NCBI GenBank assembly: GCA_035577985.1
Contig: DATJZY010000127.1
Coordinates: forward strand, 1-64,000
Direction of reading: 5' to 3'
Origin: Candidatus Eisenbacteria bacterium
GTDB lineage: Bacteria; Desulfobacterota; Binatia; DP-6
Length of the DNA stretch: 64,000 bases
Shown: piece by piece, positions 40,473 through 49,555 of the stretch
How positions within the stretch are numbered: position 1 is the stretch's first letter
Layout of the letters: the number at the start of each line of letters is the position of its first letter
The notes under the pieces: model-generated
Seen by the model: only the letters and a program-made list of their open reading frames with translations
Told to the model about the DNA's origin: nothing
Databases searched by the model: none
Position numbers and translations under genes: made by a program

Positions 40473-41732
40473 ATGACGAAGCTCGGATGGGGAAGCGCGA
40501 CCCTCGCGATGTCGCTCGCGCTCGCCGCGTGCGGTGGCGGCGAGGAGCCGGCGTCGACAACCCAGGGGACGGCGGCACCGGCCGCCGAGCCGCGCCGCGA
40601 TCCGATCGCCGGTGGTCCCTTCCCCGCGCTCTTCGTCGCGGAGGCGCAGTTCGTCGACAAGGTCGGCGCCGACGGCAAGAAGGCGTCGATCCCCGGCGCC
40701 GCCAAGCTCACGATCGTCCGCAAGGGCGAAAAGGGGTGGACGGCGACCGTCCTCGAAGACCCCGACAGCAACGTCTTCCACAAGGCGCTGCAGACGCCCG
40801 AGGGGCTGCTCACGATCGGGGGCCAGCAGGCGCTCCTGCGCACGTGGACGTTCAAGGACGGCGCGTGGACGGCGGCGACGCACTGGAACCCGAAGTTCGG
40901 CGGCAAGTTCGATCGCCTGCGCGACATCGAGCAGGGCGACGTCGACGGCGACGGCAAGCCCGAATGGGTGATCGCGACGCATGATCAGGGCGTCATCGCC
41001 GTCCTCCATCCCGACGACGGCTGGCGCGTCGAAGAGGTCGATCGCGAGCCCAACACGTTCGTGCACGAGATCGAGATCGGTGACGTCGACGGCGACAAGG
41101 TCGCCGAGTTCTTCGCCACACCGTCCAAGCCGAACAAGCTGGACCAGGAGCAGCCGGGCGAGGTGCGCATGTACAAGCACACGCCGAGCGGCTGGCAGAA
41201 GTCGGTCGTCGACGCGCCCGGTGACACGCACGCGAAGGAGATCCTCACCGCCGACGTCGACGGCGACGGCATCGACGAGCTCTATGTCGTCTGGGAGGGC
41301 GCGGTCGGCCAGGGCGGCGCGCTCGTGCGTCCGGTCACGATCAAGCAGTACAAGATGAAGGACGGGAAGTGGACGTCCTCGGTCGTCACCACCATTCCCG
41401 ACCGCCAGATGCGCGCGATCCAGGCGGGCGACGTCAACGGCGACGGCAAGATCGATCTCGTCGCCGGCGCGCTCGCGTCGGGTCTGTGGCTGATCGAGCA
41501 GGGCCCGCAGGGCTGGACCCCGAAGCTCATCGACGCCCAATCGACCGGCTTCGAGCAGCCCGTCGACCTCGCCGACCTCGACGGCGACGGCGCGCTCGAG
41601 ATCTACGTCGCGTCCGAGGACCAGGCCGAGCTGCGACAGTACAAATGGAACGGCAGCGGGTTCGCGAAGACGGTGCTCGTCCCACTCAAGAAGGGCGACA
41701 TCACCTGGAACGTGACGCACGGGAAGCTGTGA
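40473..41732 (+). CDS. FG-GAP/VCBS-repeat lipoprotein
   Basis: The 419-residue product has a lipobox (LALAACGGGEE) and then a beta-propeller-like body with at least five calcium-binding repeats (DVDGDGKPEWV, DVDGDKVAEFF, DVDGDGIDELYV, DVNGDGKIDLV, DLDGDGALEIYV). Such propellers serve as binding scaffolds on the cell surface. GGGAGGAATTCG precedes the ATG. It probably works with the cytochrome lipoprotein upstream. Confidence 0.87.
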   Translation: MTKLGWGSATLAMSLALAACGGGEEPASTTQGTAAPAAEPRRDPIAGGPFPALFVAEAQFVDKVGADGKKASIPGAAKLTIVRKGEKGWTATVLEDPDSNVFHKALQTPEGLLTIGGQQALLRTWTFKDGAWTAATHWNPKFGGKFDRLRDIEQGDVDGDGKPEWVIATHDQGVIAVLHPDDGWRVEEVDREPNTFVHEIEIGDVDGDKVAEFFATPSKPNKLDQEQPGEVRMYKHTPSGWQKSVVDAPGDTHAKEILTADVDGDGIDELYVVWEGAVGQGGALVRPVTIKQYKMKDGKWTSSVVTTIPDRQMRAIQAGDVNGDGKIDLVAGALASGLWLIEQGPQGWTPKLIDAQSTGFEQPVDLADLDGDGALEIYVASEDQAELRQYKWNGSGFAKTVLVPLKKGDITWNVTHGKL

Positions 41733-41870
41733 GCCGCGGGCCGGCTACTACTTGAGTCGCAGCGGCGCGCCGGAATCGGGCGCAGGTGCACGAAAGGGGC
41801 GGAACCCCTCGCACTTCCACGACAATTCTTCTTGACACCGATTCGGGGGTCGACGTACCCAAGACGAACC

Positions 41871-44120
41871 ATGCTCCGCGGTCCGCGCCGCGTGCGGTCG
41901 AGCTTTGCACTCGCCGTCGCACTCGCTCTCGCCATCCCGTCGCTCGGACACGCGAGCCTCGTGTGGGGCCCGAAGAAGGGATCGTTCTGCGAGCCGCCGA
42001 GCGTCTTCTACTCGAGTCGCCACGCGGCCGGTGCGACGCCGTGCTGCGCGACGCAGGAAGGCGCGTGCCCCGGCGGCAACCCGTGCCCGGCGAGCGGCGT
42101 GTGCGCCGTCGGCGGCACACGCTGCGTGCCGACGGTCACCAGCCGTCCGAACGTCATTCTCATGATCTCCGACGATCAGGGCGAGTGCTTCTACGGCAGC
42201 GCCGGCGAGTGCCGGAGCGCGCAGTCGGGGACGCCGATTCCCGCGCCCGTGACGCCGAACCTCGATTCGCTCGCCGCGACCGGCACGGTGTTCGCCGTCG
42301 CGCACAACACGGCCGCGTGGTGCTACCCGTCGCTCAACTCGATCCTCACCGGCCGCTACCAGAAGAGCTTCGGCGGCTTCCGCAGCCAGATCGCGCAGCG
42401 CTACCTCACGATCCCGCGCACGCTGCGGCAGCTCGGCCGGGCGCCGGGCACGGTCGCGGATCCGTTCGACCCCGACGCCAGCATCGGCGGCTACTGCTCG
42501 CTCCAGGGCGGCAAGTTCACCGCCTCGTCGGGACGCGACACGGGCTTCGACGCGCGCATCAACGTGGGCGAGCGCACGATCGGCAGGATCGACTGTCTGT
42601 CCAGTCCCCAGGGCGGCACGCCGCTCTGCGGCTCGGATACGCAGGCGACGTACAATCCGTTCACCATCAGCCACATGCGGGACGTGTTCACGTTCCTCGA
42701 CTCGCTCGTCTACAAGACGCCGGGCGGCGGCCCCGGCGACTTCTCGATGCAGCCGTTCTTCCTGTGGTACGCGCCGCGCATTCCGCACCAGCCGCTGCGG
42801 GCTCCGGACGCGATCGGGCGCTACCTCTTCGGCGCCGACGGGCAGTCGGGCTTCTTCCAGCTGGGTCAGCTCTGCAGCGGCGGGACCTGCGCGCCCAGCG
42901 TGCGCGCGTTCGACGAGAACAACTTCGGCACCGTGCGCGAGTACTACGCCAACGTCTATCTCGCCGACGCCAGCCTGCGCGAGTTCCAGAAGTTCCTGCA
43001 GACGACGAGCGCCCCGCACTGCATCGGTCCGAACGGGCAGAGCCGCTTCCAGGAGACGACGCAGCAGGCCTGCCGCGGCACGTGGGTGACGAGCGTCGCG
43101 CCGGATCCGGCGGCGAACACGATCTTCGTCTACCTCTCGGACAACGGGTGGCAGCTCCCGAACTCGAAGCACAACTTCACGGAGAACGGCTACCGCACGC
43201 GTCTCATCGTGCTCGATCCGCGCGGGCAGACGGCCGGTCCGACCGCCGTCGCGCCGGCGGGCATCACGAGCCTCGCGCTCGCGCACTCGACCGACGTGCT
43301 GCCGAGCGTGCTCGGCTTCGCGCTCGGCACGGCGCCCGGGACGCAGAGCTGCCCGCAGAGCGACTACGACGGCACGCCGTGCGACGGGCGCGACTTCCGC
43401 GCGCAGCTCGTCTCGAATCCGGGCGGGCCGGCGCCGGCGACCGCGCTGCGCCGCGCCCTGTGCGGCCACGAGACGCAGCGCCCCGTGCGGCCGTCGCGGG
43501 GGCGTTACCTCCTCGCCGGTGCGGGTGCGGTCGGCCGATGCACGCTCACCGGCGGGACGGTCTGTGCCGCCGACGCCGACTGCGGCGCGTCCGGGTTCTG
43601 CCTGGGCGGATTCTGCGCCGCGCACGGCGGACAGGCGTGCGGCGCCTGCCCGTCGGGCACCGTGTGCCTCGGCGGGAAATGTCAGGCGGGGCCGCCGTGC
43701 ATCGACGACGCCACCTGCACGACGCTGCTGAAGGCGCCTGCGGCGTGCGTCGCCAAGGACACGACCTGGTGCGCGAACGCGCCCGACGTCGCGTGCGCGA
43801 CGGCGACCGATTGCCCCGAGTGTCCGACCGTCAACGGCCACGCGACCGCCTGCCGCCGGCTGTGCGCGCCGCGCATGCTGAAGATGTACGACACCGTCGG
43901 CGGCGCGGACATGACGGACCTGTTCCTCGATCCGGACGAGAAGGACGTGCACGCCAGCGGTCCGGTCGCAGCGCTCTTCTCGGACGAGAGCGGGCCCTAC
44001 GGTGCGACGCTGCGACGGATGGCCTGCTGCCTCGACGATTGGTGGGACGCGGAGTTGCGCGGTGGGTCGCTGTGCGGCGCGGGCGAGAGCTGCCCGGCCG
44101 AGCTCACCTGCAACGAGTAG
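41871..44120 (+). CDS. Sulfatase-like exported protein with altered active-site motif
   Basis: The 749-residue product has a signal peptide, a Cys-rich N-terminal segment, and an alkaline-phosphatase/sulfatase fold: RPNVILMISDDQG with metal-binding Asp residues, and DNGWQLPNSKHNFTENGYR near the end of the domain. The formylglycine position lies in AAWCYPSLNSILTGRY: Cys, Pro and LTGRY are kept, but the Arg of CxPxR is Leu. The last 220 residues are Cys-rich EGF/dickkopf-like repeats (CTLTGGTVCAADADC). Without Arg the Cys may not be converted to formylglycine, so it may be inactive or use a different mechanism. It lies three genes from a sulfate uptake operon but on the other strand. Confidence 0.82.
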   Translation: MLRGPRRVRSSFALAVALALAIPSLGHASLVWGPKKGSFCEPPSVFYSSRHAAGATPCCATQEGACPGGNPCPASGVCAVGGTRCVPTVTSRPNVILMISDDQGECFYGSAGECRSAQSGTPIPAPVTPNLDSLAATGTVFAVAHNTAAWCYPSLNSILTGRYQKSFGGFRSQIAQRYLTIPRTLRQLGRAPGTVADPFDPDASIGGYCSLQGGKFTASSGRDTGFDARINVGERTIGRIDCLSSPQGGTPLCGSDTQATYNPFTISHMRDVFTFLDSLVYKTPGGGPGDFSMQPFFLWYAPRIPHQPLRAPDAIGRYLFGADGQSGFFQLGQLCSGGTCAPSVRAFDENNFGTVREYYANVYLADASLREFQKFLQTTSAPHCIGPNGQSRFQETTQQACRGTWVTSVAPDPAANTIFVYLSDNGWQLPNSKHNFTENGYRTRLIVLDPRGQTAGPTAVAPAGITSLALAHSTDVLPSVLGFALGTAPGTQSCPQSDYDGTPCDGRDFRAQLVSNPGGPAPATALRRALCGHETQRPVRPSRGRYLLAGAGAVGRCTLTGGTVCAADADCGASGFCLGGFCAAHGGQACGACPSGTVCLGGKCQAGPPCIDDATCTTLLKAPAACVAKDTTWCANAPDVACATATDCPECPTVNGHATACRRLCAPRMLKMYDTVGGADMTDLFLDPDEKDVHASGPVAALFSDESGPYGATLRRMACCLDDWWDAELRGGSLCGAGESCPAELTCNE

Positions 44121-44419
44121 GCGCCCCGAAAGGTGACGCCACGGCCGCCGCCGCGGGCTCCGGCCGGTTGGAGGTGGCCGGGTCGCGGCGACTCACCGTG
44201 GGGTGGGTAGGGCCTCCGGGCAGGAGGAGGACGGCGCCCGCGGACTCCGGCCGGTTGCCGGACCGACCCGCCCGCGCTTGCGCTCGCCATGAAGGAGCCG
44301 TGTGAAAGCCCGCATTGCGACGGACCGTACTCCTGCGTTCGAGACTTCGATATCCGGGATTACTACGCACGGGCATCTGCGCGCGTAGTTCTGCGGGGTC
44401 TCGCGCCGCGGTCCGGCGG
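44121..44419. other. Intergenic region between convergent genes with short repeats
   Basis: This 299-bp gap holds no convincing gene. CTCCGGCCGGTTG occurs twice (near 44158 and 44244). A hairpin with ACTACGC and GCGTAGT arms at 44362-44389 may terminate the minus-strand transcript or the sulfatase transcript. Confidence 0.4.
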
Positions 44420-46204
44420 CTACTGCGCGTAGTACTGCCCGATCTCCTGCCCGACGAACGCGCGTCCTGCTGCTGCCAGGTGACCGAGGTCGTCCGTAAA
44501 TTGGGCGCACGTCTCCACCACGGGCGAGATCCCCGCGACGAGATCCGGGCTGTCCGGGACGACGGCGGCTATCGCCTGATCGATGTAGGGATGGTTGAAG
44601 GTGGCACGGATGCCTTGCCTGTTGGCAGACGTCGGGCAGACCGCGCCGCCGGGACCCCCGACGACGGACTGGAGCACGATCTGTCTCGCCTGCGGGTGCT
44701 GTAGCCGGATCGTGGCGATCGCGGCGCGAATCCGCTGCGCCCACGTCGGCACGCTCGAATCGTAGGTGTGCGACGTGATGGTGAGGATCACCCGGTCCGG
44801 CGAGCTCGAGCCCTGCGCGCACGGCGAGCACAGGACCGGGGAGCCGGAGCCCAGACATTGCGTGGCGACCGGCGGGCTCCAGCCGTCGGACGTCGGGTCG
44901 GCCCATACGTCGACGTCGCCGCCGGCCTGGAAGCGCATTTGCCACCTGGCATCGTCGATGTGCTGCTGGAACTCGGGCGTCTCGTGCCACATGAGTGTCT
45001 GGCTGAAGCCGATGACCTCGGTGCACGTGAAATCGCCGGGCGGTGGGGGTGGCGGGTTCTCTCCGCCCGGCGCCGTCACGACCAGCGTGACGTCCTGCGT
45101 GCGGGACACGCCTCCACCGTTGCCGGTGATCGTCAACGCATAGGAGCCCGGCGGCGTCGTCGACGCGGTGGCGACGAGGATCATGGAGGTGCCCGGGACG
45201 GGCGCGGGGTTCGGGGCGACGGAGCCGACCGCGCCGGCCGGAATGCCGCGCACGCTCAACGCCACGGTGCTGGTGAAGGCGTTGATCGCGTCGAGCTCGA
45301 CGTCGATGACCGCGGCGACTCCCGGATCGAGCGACTGTGACTGCGGCGACGCGAACAGGTCGAAGCTCCGGGCCTGGATGACGTTGAGCGTCAGGCCGGC
45401 CGTGTGGGTGACGTTCCCCGACGTCGCCGAGACCACGACGGGATACGCGCCCGAGGGTGTGGTCGGGGACGTGGTGAAGGTGAGGACCGAGGCGCCTCCC
45501 TGCAGGAGGTGGTCCGGCGTGAACGTGCCGGTCGTGCCCGCCGGCAAGCCGGAGGCGACGAGCGCGACGTCGCCGTCGAAGCCGTTCAGTGAGGTGACCG
45601 TGACGCCTGCCGTCGCGCTTCCGGGACGGCCCATCCGGATCACGCTCCGAGACAGGGCGAGGTCGATGTCGGGGGGCGGCAACGCGATCGCGAGGACCTC
45701 GATCCCGCACACCTGGGGATTACCGACGGAACCGGGCGTGAACCTGACGACGATGTTTCCTGCGGTGGCCTGGGCGACGAACTCTTGAACCACGGCACGG
45801 CGTGGCCCGCCCGCAGTGCGGACGATGTCGAAGTCGGTCAGGACCTGGGCGCCGTTGATCGCGACGTCGAATTCGCGCCGCCCGGGAACGGTGTTGAAGC
45901 TGTCCGCGAAGTGCAGGCGGACCCGGTACGACGCGCCGGGTGCCAGACCGGGAAACGAATAGGAGAAGGTCCCGAAGCGGATCGACTGGTAGACGTCCTG
46001 GAGCGCCGGGTCGGCGACGCCACTCAGATCGAACGTCGTCGTGGAGCGACCGGTCGAGCCGCCAGAAAAGAACGCGTCGGCCGAAAACGAGCCGGACCCC
46101 GCGCCCCCGGCGTCTATGGCGACGGCTCCCGCAGACGAGACGAACGGGCTTGCGATCGCGAGACACGCGAGGACGGCGAGGACGGTCGGTCGTAGGTCCT
46201 TCAC
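44420..46204 (-). CDS. Exported malectin-like and Ig-like multidomain protein
   Basis: The 594-residue product starts at a GTG with GGAG five bases upstream and has a signal peptide (TVLAVLACLAIASPF). A malectin-type carbohydrate-binding domain follows (AIDAGGAGSGSFSADAFFSG, YRVRLHFADSF, FDVAINGAQVL, VVRFTPGSVGNPQVCGIEVL). Two or more Ig-like repeats come next (about 200-390), then a proline-rich linker (PPPPPPGDF) and a C-terminal domain with ARWQMRFQAGGDVDVWADP, which may be SGNH-hydrolase-like. It is probably an exported glycan-binding protein. Confidence 0.75.
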   Translation of the reverse strand: MKDLRPTVLAVLACLAIASPFVSSAGAVAIDAGGAGSGSFSADAFFSGGSTGRSTTTFDLSGVADPALQDVYQSIRFGTFSYSFPGLAPGASYRVRLHFADSFNTVPGRREFDVAINGAQVLTDFDIVRTAGGPRRAVVQEFVAQATAGNIVVRFTPGSVGNPQVCGIEVLAIALPPPDIDLALSRSVIRMGRPGSATAGVTVTSLNGFDGDVALVASGLPAGTTGTFTPDHLLQGGASVLTFTTSPTTPSGAYPVVVSATSGNVTHTAGLTLNVIQARSFDLFASPQSQSLDPGVAAVIDVELDAINAFTSTVALSVRGIPAGAVGSVAPNPAPVPGTSMILVATASTTPPGSYALTITGNGGGVSRTQDVTLVVTAPGGENPPPPPPGDFTCTEVIGFSQTLMWHETPEFQQHIDDARWQMRFQAGGDVDVWADPTSDGWSPPVATQCLGSGSPVLCSPCAQGSSSPDRVILTITSHTYDSSVPTWAQRIRAAIATIRLQHPQARQIVLQSVVGGPGGAVCPTSANRQGIRATFNHPYIDQAIAAVVPDSPDLVAGISPVVETCAQFTDDLGHLAAAGRAFVGQEIGQYYAQ

Positions 46205-46397
46205 GGGTCTCCATTTGGTGTACGCGATCAGGTCCTCGCCGCGCAAGATAGCTCCCCGAGTGACGCGGGGGGTCATTCCCCATGCCGATCTGCCGAGAAA
46301 GGAAGCCTCTCGCGCAGTTGGTCAGCCCGGATTGGGGACACCCCGAGGCCGTCCGATCACGCGCCTCATAGGTGTGCGACGGGCCTTCCGGGCTGCC

Positions 46398-46763
46398 TCA
46401 GAGCCCGCGCCCGACGTAGAGGCCGGCCACCGCGGCGACCAGCCCGACGCCGACGCTCGCGAGGACGTTGATCCCCGCTGCGATCCCGCTCTGCTCGGCG
46501 AGCCGCATCGTCTCGACGGTGAAGGCGGAGAAGGTGGTATAGCCGCCGAGGAACCCGGTCACGAGGAGCAGGCGGGATTCGTCGGCCAGGCCGCGCGTGT
46601 CGCCTACGCCCAGGAGAACGCCGGCAACGAAGCTGCCGGTGAGGTTCACCGCCATCGTGCCGTACGGGAAGGCGGCGCCCAGAGCGGTCGCGAGCCAGAG
46701 GCCGACGATGTAGCGGGCGTTGGCACCGACGAAGCCGCCGACGCCGACGAGGAGGTAGTTCAT
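46398..46763 (-). CDS. crcB: CrcB/Fluc fluoride channel
   Basis: The 121-residue protein has four membrane helices and the family motifs GGFVGANARYIVG, GTMAVNLTGSFVAG and GFLGGYTTFSAFTVET. CrcB (Fluc) works as a dual-topology dimer that exports fluoride. No fluoride riboswitch is recognisable upstream. Confidence 0.95.
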   Translation of the reverse strand: MNYLLVGVGGFVGANARYIVGLWLATALGAAFPYGTMAVNLTGSFVAGVLLGVGDTRGLADESRLLLVTGFLGGYTTFSAFTVETMRLAEQSGIAAGINVLASVGVGLVAAVAGLYVGRGL

Positions 46764-46921
46764 TCGCGCCTGCTTGTAGTGGACGGACGGTGGACAGGGC
46801 AACGCGATGTGGAATCATCGCCGTGTCGAAGCGCCCCGTGCGGACGGTTTCGCCCCGCCAAACGCGGCCGACCGCGCAGCATCTCGAGATTTCGCGCCGG
46901 CACGCTGCGTGCTGAAGGAGC
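46764..46921. other. Divergent gap between crcB and an ACP-like gene
   Basis: A small hairpin (GCGATG/CATCGC around ATTCCA on the minus strand) is visible near 46804-46821. It lacks the conserved elements of the crcB fluoride riboswitch. Nothing else is recognised. Confidence 0.3.
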
Positions 46922-47530
46922 ATGCCCGCGCTGTCCACCCGCCCCACTCCGCACCGAACCGCCCACGCGCCCGAGCGCTCGGGCGCGATGGGTTGGCTCG
47001 GGCTCGAGGAGCACGTCGAGCCGAGCCTGCGACGCATCGTGTGCGGCTACTTCGGCCGGGTGTGGGAGGAGGTGCGCCCAACGACGCGGCTCCGCGACGA
47101 TCTCGGCGCGACGCCCGCCGACCTCGCGCGCCTGGCCGGCGAGATCGGCCACGCGTTCGGCGTCGACCTTCCGACCCAGGTGCTGGGTCGCGTGCGGACG
47201 CAGGCCGATCTGGTCGACGCGATCGTGCGCGCCCTCGGGCACCGTCGAACCGAGCACGAGCCCACGCCGATGGTGCGCGTGCGCCTCACGACCGCCGCTG
47301 CGGCGACCGCGCCCTTCGTGGAGCACGTCGGGGTGTTGACGCCCTATCTCACGGCGACGGCCGTCGACGACGCCCGGCGGCTCGCTACGGGCGGCCGCGT
47401 CGACGTCTGGGTGCCGGCCGACACATCGTGGAGCTCGCTCGTCGGCTTCTGCGGTCGCCTCGGCACGCTCGGCGCGCGCGGCGTGCAGGTGTGGGTGCAC
47501 CGCACGGCGCAGGCACGCGCCGTCGCCTGA
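46922..47530 (+). CDS. Acyl-carrier-protein-like protein lacking the phosphopantetheine serine
   Basis: The 202-residue product contains an ACP-like helical domain (about residues 30-105): VWEEVRPTTRLRDDLGATPADLARLAGEIGHAFGVDLP, close to the usual DLGADSLD pattern followed by FGVDIP. The serine that carries phosphopantetheine is replaced by proline. A second domain of about 80 residues follows and is not recognised (MVRVRLTTAAAATAPFVEHV, VDVWVPADTSWSSLVGFCG). The start is uncertain: AAGGAG lies too close to the ATG at 46922, and an ATG at 46988 is possible. It may be a binding or scaffold domain rather than an acyl carrier. Confidence 0.55.
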   Translation: MPALSTRPTPHRTAHAPERSGAMGWLGLEEHVEPSLRRIVCGYFGRVWEEVRPTTRLRDDLGATPADLARLAGEIGHAFGVDLPTQVLGRVRTQADLVDAIVRALGHRRTEHEPTPMVRVRLTTAAAATAPFVEHVGVLTPYLTATAVDDARRLATGGRVDVWVPADTSWSSLVGFCGRLGTLGARGVQVWVHRTAQARAVA

Positions 47531-47533
47531 ACC

Positions 47534-48034
47534 TCAGGACTTCGTACCCCAGTCCTCGAAGAGCTGGCGCACGACCGCATGCGCCGCGGTCTCGTAGGCC
47601 GCGGGCATCGACGGCGAGAGCTGCGTCGATACGAGCCAGTTCGATCGTTCGGCGCTCCAGCGCACCGTGCCGTCGGGATCGGTGAGCGTCACCGTGAGCC
47701 CGACGTCGACCCAGTCGAGCTGCGGCGTATTGAGATCGAAGTGCTGGAGCGTGATCTTCAAAACGGGTGCGCCGGCCACGTCGACCTTGATGCCGCGATC
47801 GCGCAGCATCTTGCCCGTGTCCTCGCGCATGACGTCCATCACCGTCTTCTTCGAGACGCCGAGGAACTTGGCGCCGATGAAGTCGCCCGAGGTGACGAGC
47901 TCCCACTTGGTCTTGTTCACGACCGGCGCTACGGAAACCGCCGTGACGTCGGTCGGTGGCGGTGGGAGCGTCGGCGCGGCGCCGCAGCCGGCGAGAGCCG
48001 CGACGATGGCAATGCCGAGAAGTCGAGGGATCAC
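47534..48034 (-). CDS. Lipoprotein, unknown function
   Basis: The 166-residue product has a lipobox (IAIVAALAGCG) and a folded region (KKTVMDVMREDTGKMLRDRGIK, VDVGLTVTLTDPDGTVRWSAE) resembling periplasmic CsgG/DUF-type assembly lipoproteins. The GTG at 48034 gives the best signal peptide; a GTG at 48046 is also in frame. It is the last gene of the zinc-transport operon that begins at 55961 and shows no close identity to the two paired lipoproteins upstream. Confidence 0.75.
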   Translation of the reverse strand: MIPRLLGIAIVAALAGCGAAPTLPPPPTDVTAVSVAPVVNKTKWELVTSGDFIGAKFLGVSKKTVMDVMREDTGKMLRDRGIKVDVAGAPVLKITLQHFDLNTPQLDWVDVGLTVTLTDPDGTVRWSAERSNWLVSTQLSPSMPAAYETAAHAVVRQLFEDWGTKS

Positions 48035-48078
48035 GCGTGCTAGCACGGGGCCCCAGGGGACTGCGAGCCCCGCGGGGG

Positions 48079-48672
48079 CTACCACGGCCCGGGCGCACCC
48101 AGCCACCCGACCAGCTCCTCGGCCGCCTTCGCGGCCGCCATCTCGTAGGCCGATGCGAGCGTCACCGCGCCCGGCGTAGCGATCGGGTTCGCACGGCGGT
48201 GCGCGTGCCACACCACGGCGCCGCTCGCCGGATCGACGAGCCACACGTCGAGCCCGACGATGACGAAGTCGGCATGCGTGCCGGGCTTCGCCTCCCATCG
48301 GTCGATCGACACGACGAGCAGCGGAGCGGTCAGGTGTCCGTTGCGCGCGAGCTCGACGGCCGCCTCGGGGCTGGCGACGCCGCGCCCTTCGGTCGCCTTG
48401 CGGACGACGTCCGGCGCCACGACCGCGAAGCCGCGCTTCGCGAGTCTCGCGCGCAGCTCGGCGGCGAGGACGTCGCCCACGGTCACGCGGTCCGTATCGG
48501 GAGCGTACTTCTCGAGGAGCGCCGCGCCCTCGACGAGGAGGTCGTCGCCGGTGCGGTTGCCGGGTGGCAGCACCGTGATTCTTCGCATCGGGTCCGCAGG
48601 AGGGGCGGGTGCCAGCAGCGCACAACCCATGAGGAGGAGCGGCAACAGCAGCAGCGTGGCGCGCGACGTCAT
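48079..48672 (-). CDS. GNA1162-like lipoprotein, duplicate copy 2
   Basis: The 197-residue product has a lipobox (LLPLLLMGCALL) and a domain aligned throughout with the protein at 48962-49555: VLPPGNRTGDDLLVEG, LEKYAPDTDRVTVGDVLAAEL, RRANPIATPGAVTLASAYEM, AAAKAAEELVGWL. It resembles GNA1162/DUF799 lipoproteins of the CsgG-like superfamily, which act at the outer membrane. Its ATG overlaps the end of a short reading frame that matches the tail of the spermidine-synthase-like protein, evidence of tandem duplication. Confidence 0.82.
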   Translation of the reverse strand: MTSRATLLLLPLLLMGCALLAPAPPADPMRRITVLPPGNRTGDDLLVEGAALLEKYAPDTDRVTVGDVLAAELRARLAKRGFAVVAPDVVRKATEGRGVASPEAAVELARNGHLTAPLLVVSIDRWEAKPGTHADFVIVGLDVWLVDPASGAVVWHAHRRANPIATPGAVTLASAYEMAAAKAAEELVGWLGAPGPW

Positions 48673-48881
48673 TCGTCTCCTCTCGTCAGCTCTGCGAGGC
48701 GCCGCTCCATCTCGCTCACCTGACTGCGAAGCTGCGATTCCTCGCGCCGCAGGCGCACGAGCCCGTCGTCCGGATCCATCGCGGGTGGACCTTCGGCTGC
48801 AGCTACGACTCCGGGCACGAGGCGGCGCACATCCTCTTGATAGCGTTCCGCCGCGCCGTCGTCATGTCGCGCGCTCGCGTC
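48669..48881 (-). pseudogene. Remnant: duplicated C-terminal tail of the spermidine-synthase-like gene
   Basis: This frame of about 70 codons (DASARHDDGAAERYQEDVRR, LVPGVVAAAEG, LRREESQLRSQVSEMERRLA) matches the last 70 codons of the gene at 49552-52077 closely, including the overlap with the following lipoprotein start. Upstream of it no homology continues and no start codon with ribosome binding site is evident. It is the left-over of a tandem duplication. Confidence 0.75.
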
Positions 48882-48961
48882 ACCCGTGGTGAACGATGAC
48901 GCCGACCAGGCGATGCGCGGGGCGTTGCGCAGCAGGCGATTGCAGGCAGTCCGAGACGAGC

Positions 48962-49555
48962 CTACGGCCCCGCGGGCGCCTGCCACGACCCGACCAGCTC
49001 CTCGGCCGCCTTCGCGGCGGCGATCTCGTAGCCCGACGCGAGGGTCACCGAGCCCGGCGTCGGGATCGGGCTGGCGCGCCGGTGCGTGTGCCACAGCACG
49101 GCGCCCGTGCCGGGATCGACGAGCGACGCCTCGAGCGCCACGATGACGAAGTCGGGATTCGTGCCGCCGTTCGGCTCCCATTGCTCGATCGCGACCACGA
49201 GCAGCGTTTCCGTCAGATGCCCGTGACGGGCGATCTCGACCGCCGCGTCGGGGCTGCCGACCGCCCGGCCCTGCGTGGCCTCCTGGACGACGTCCGGCCG
49301 CACGACCGCGAACCCCCGGCGCGCGAGCTGCATGCGGAGCTCCGCGGCGAGGACGTCGCCGACCGTCGTGCGGGCGGTGTCGAAGGCGTACTTCTCGAGG
49401 AGCGAAGTGCCCGTAACGAGGAGGCCGTCGCCGGTCCGGTTGCCCGGCGGCATGACGGCGATCGTTCGTACCGTGCTCGGAGGGGGATCCGGCGTGGGCG
49501 CCGCGCATGCGAGGAGCAGCGCCGGCAGCAGGTACGTCAGCGCACGGGACATCAT
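48962..49555 (-). CDS. GNA1162-like lipoprotein, copy 1
   Basis: The 197-residue product has a lipobox (LLPALLLACAA) and the same domain as the downstream copy (VMPPGNRTGDGLLVTG, LEKYAFDTARTTVGDVLAAEL, ASPIPTPGSVTLASGYEI, AAAKAAEELVGSW). It overlaps the end of the spermidine-synthase-like gene by four bases, the same junction seen in the duplicated unit. An outer-membrane assembly or trafficking role is inferred from family resemblance. Confidence 0.82.
   Translation of the reverse strand: MMSRALTYLLPALLLACAAPTPDPPPSTVRTIAVMPPGNRTGDGLLVTGTSLLEKYAFDTARTTVGDVLAAELRMQLARRGFAVVRPDVVQEATQGRAVGSPDAAVEIARHGHLTETLLVVAIEQWEPNGGTNPDFVIVALEASLVDPGTGAVLWHTHRRASPIPTPGSVTLASGYEIAAAKAAEELVGSWQAPAGP

Noticed and set aside
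46764-46900. Possible fluoride riboswitch before crcB
   Set aside because: Only a simple GCGATG/CATCGC hairpin is visible. The conserved pseudoknot and the GAUGG/CUGAUG-like segments of the crcB motif are not found.
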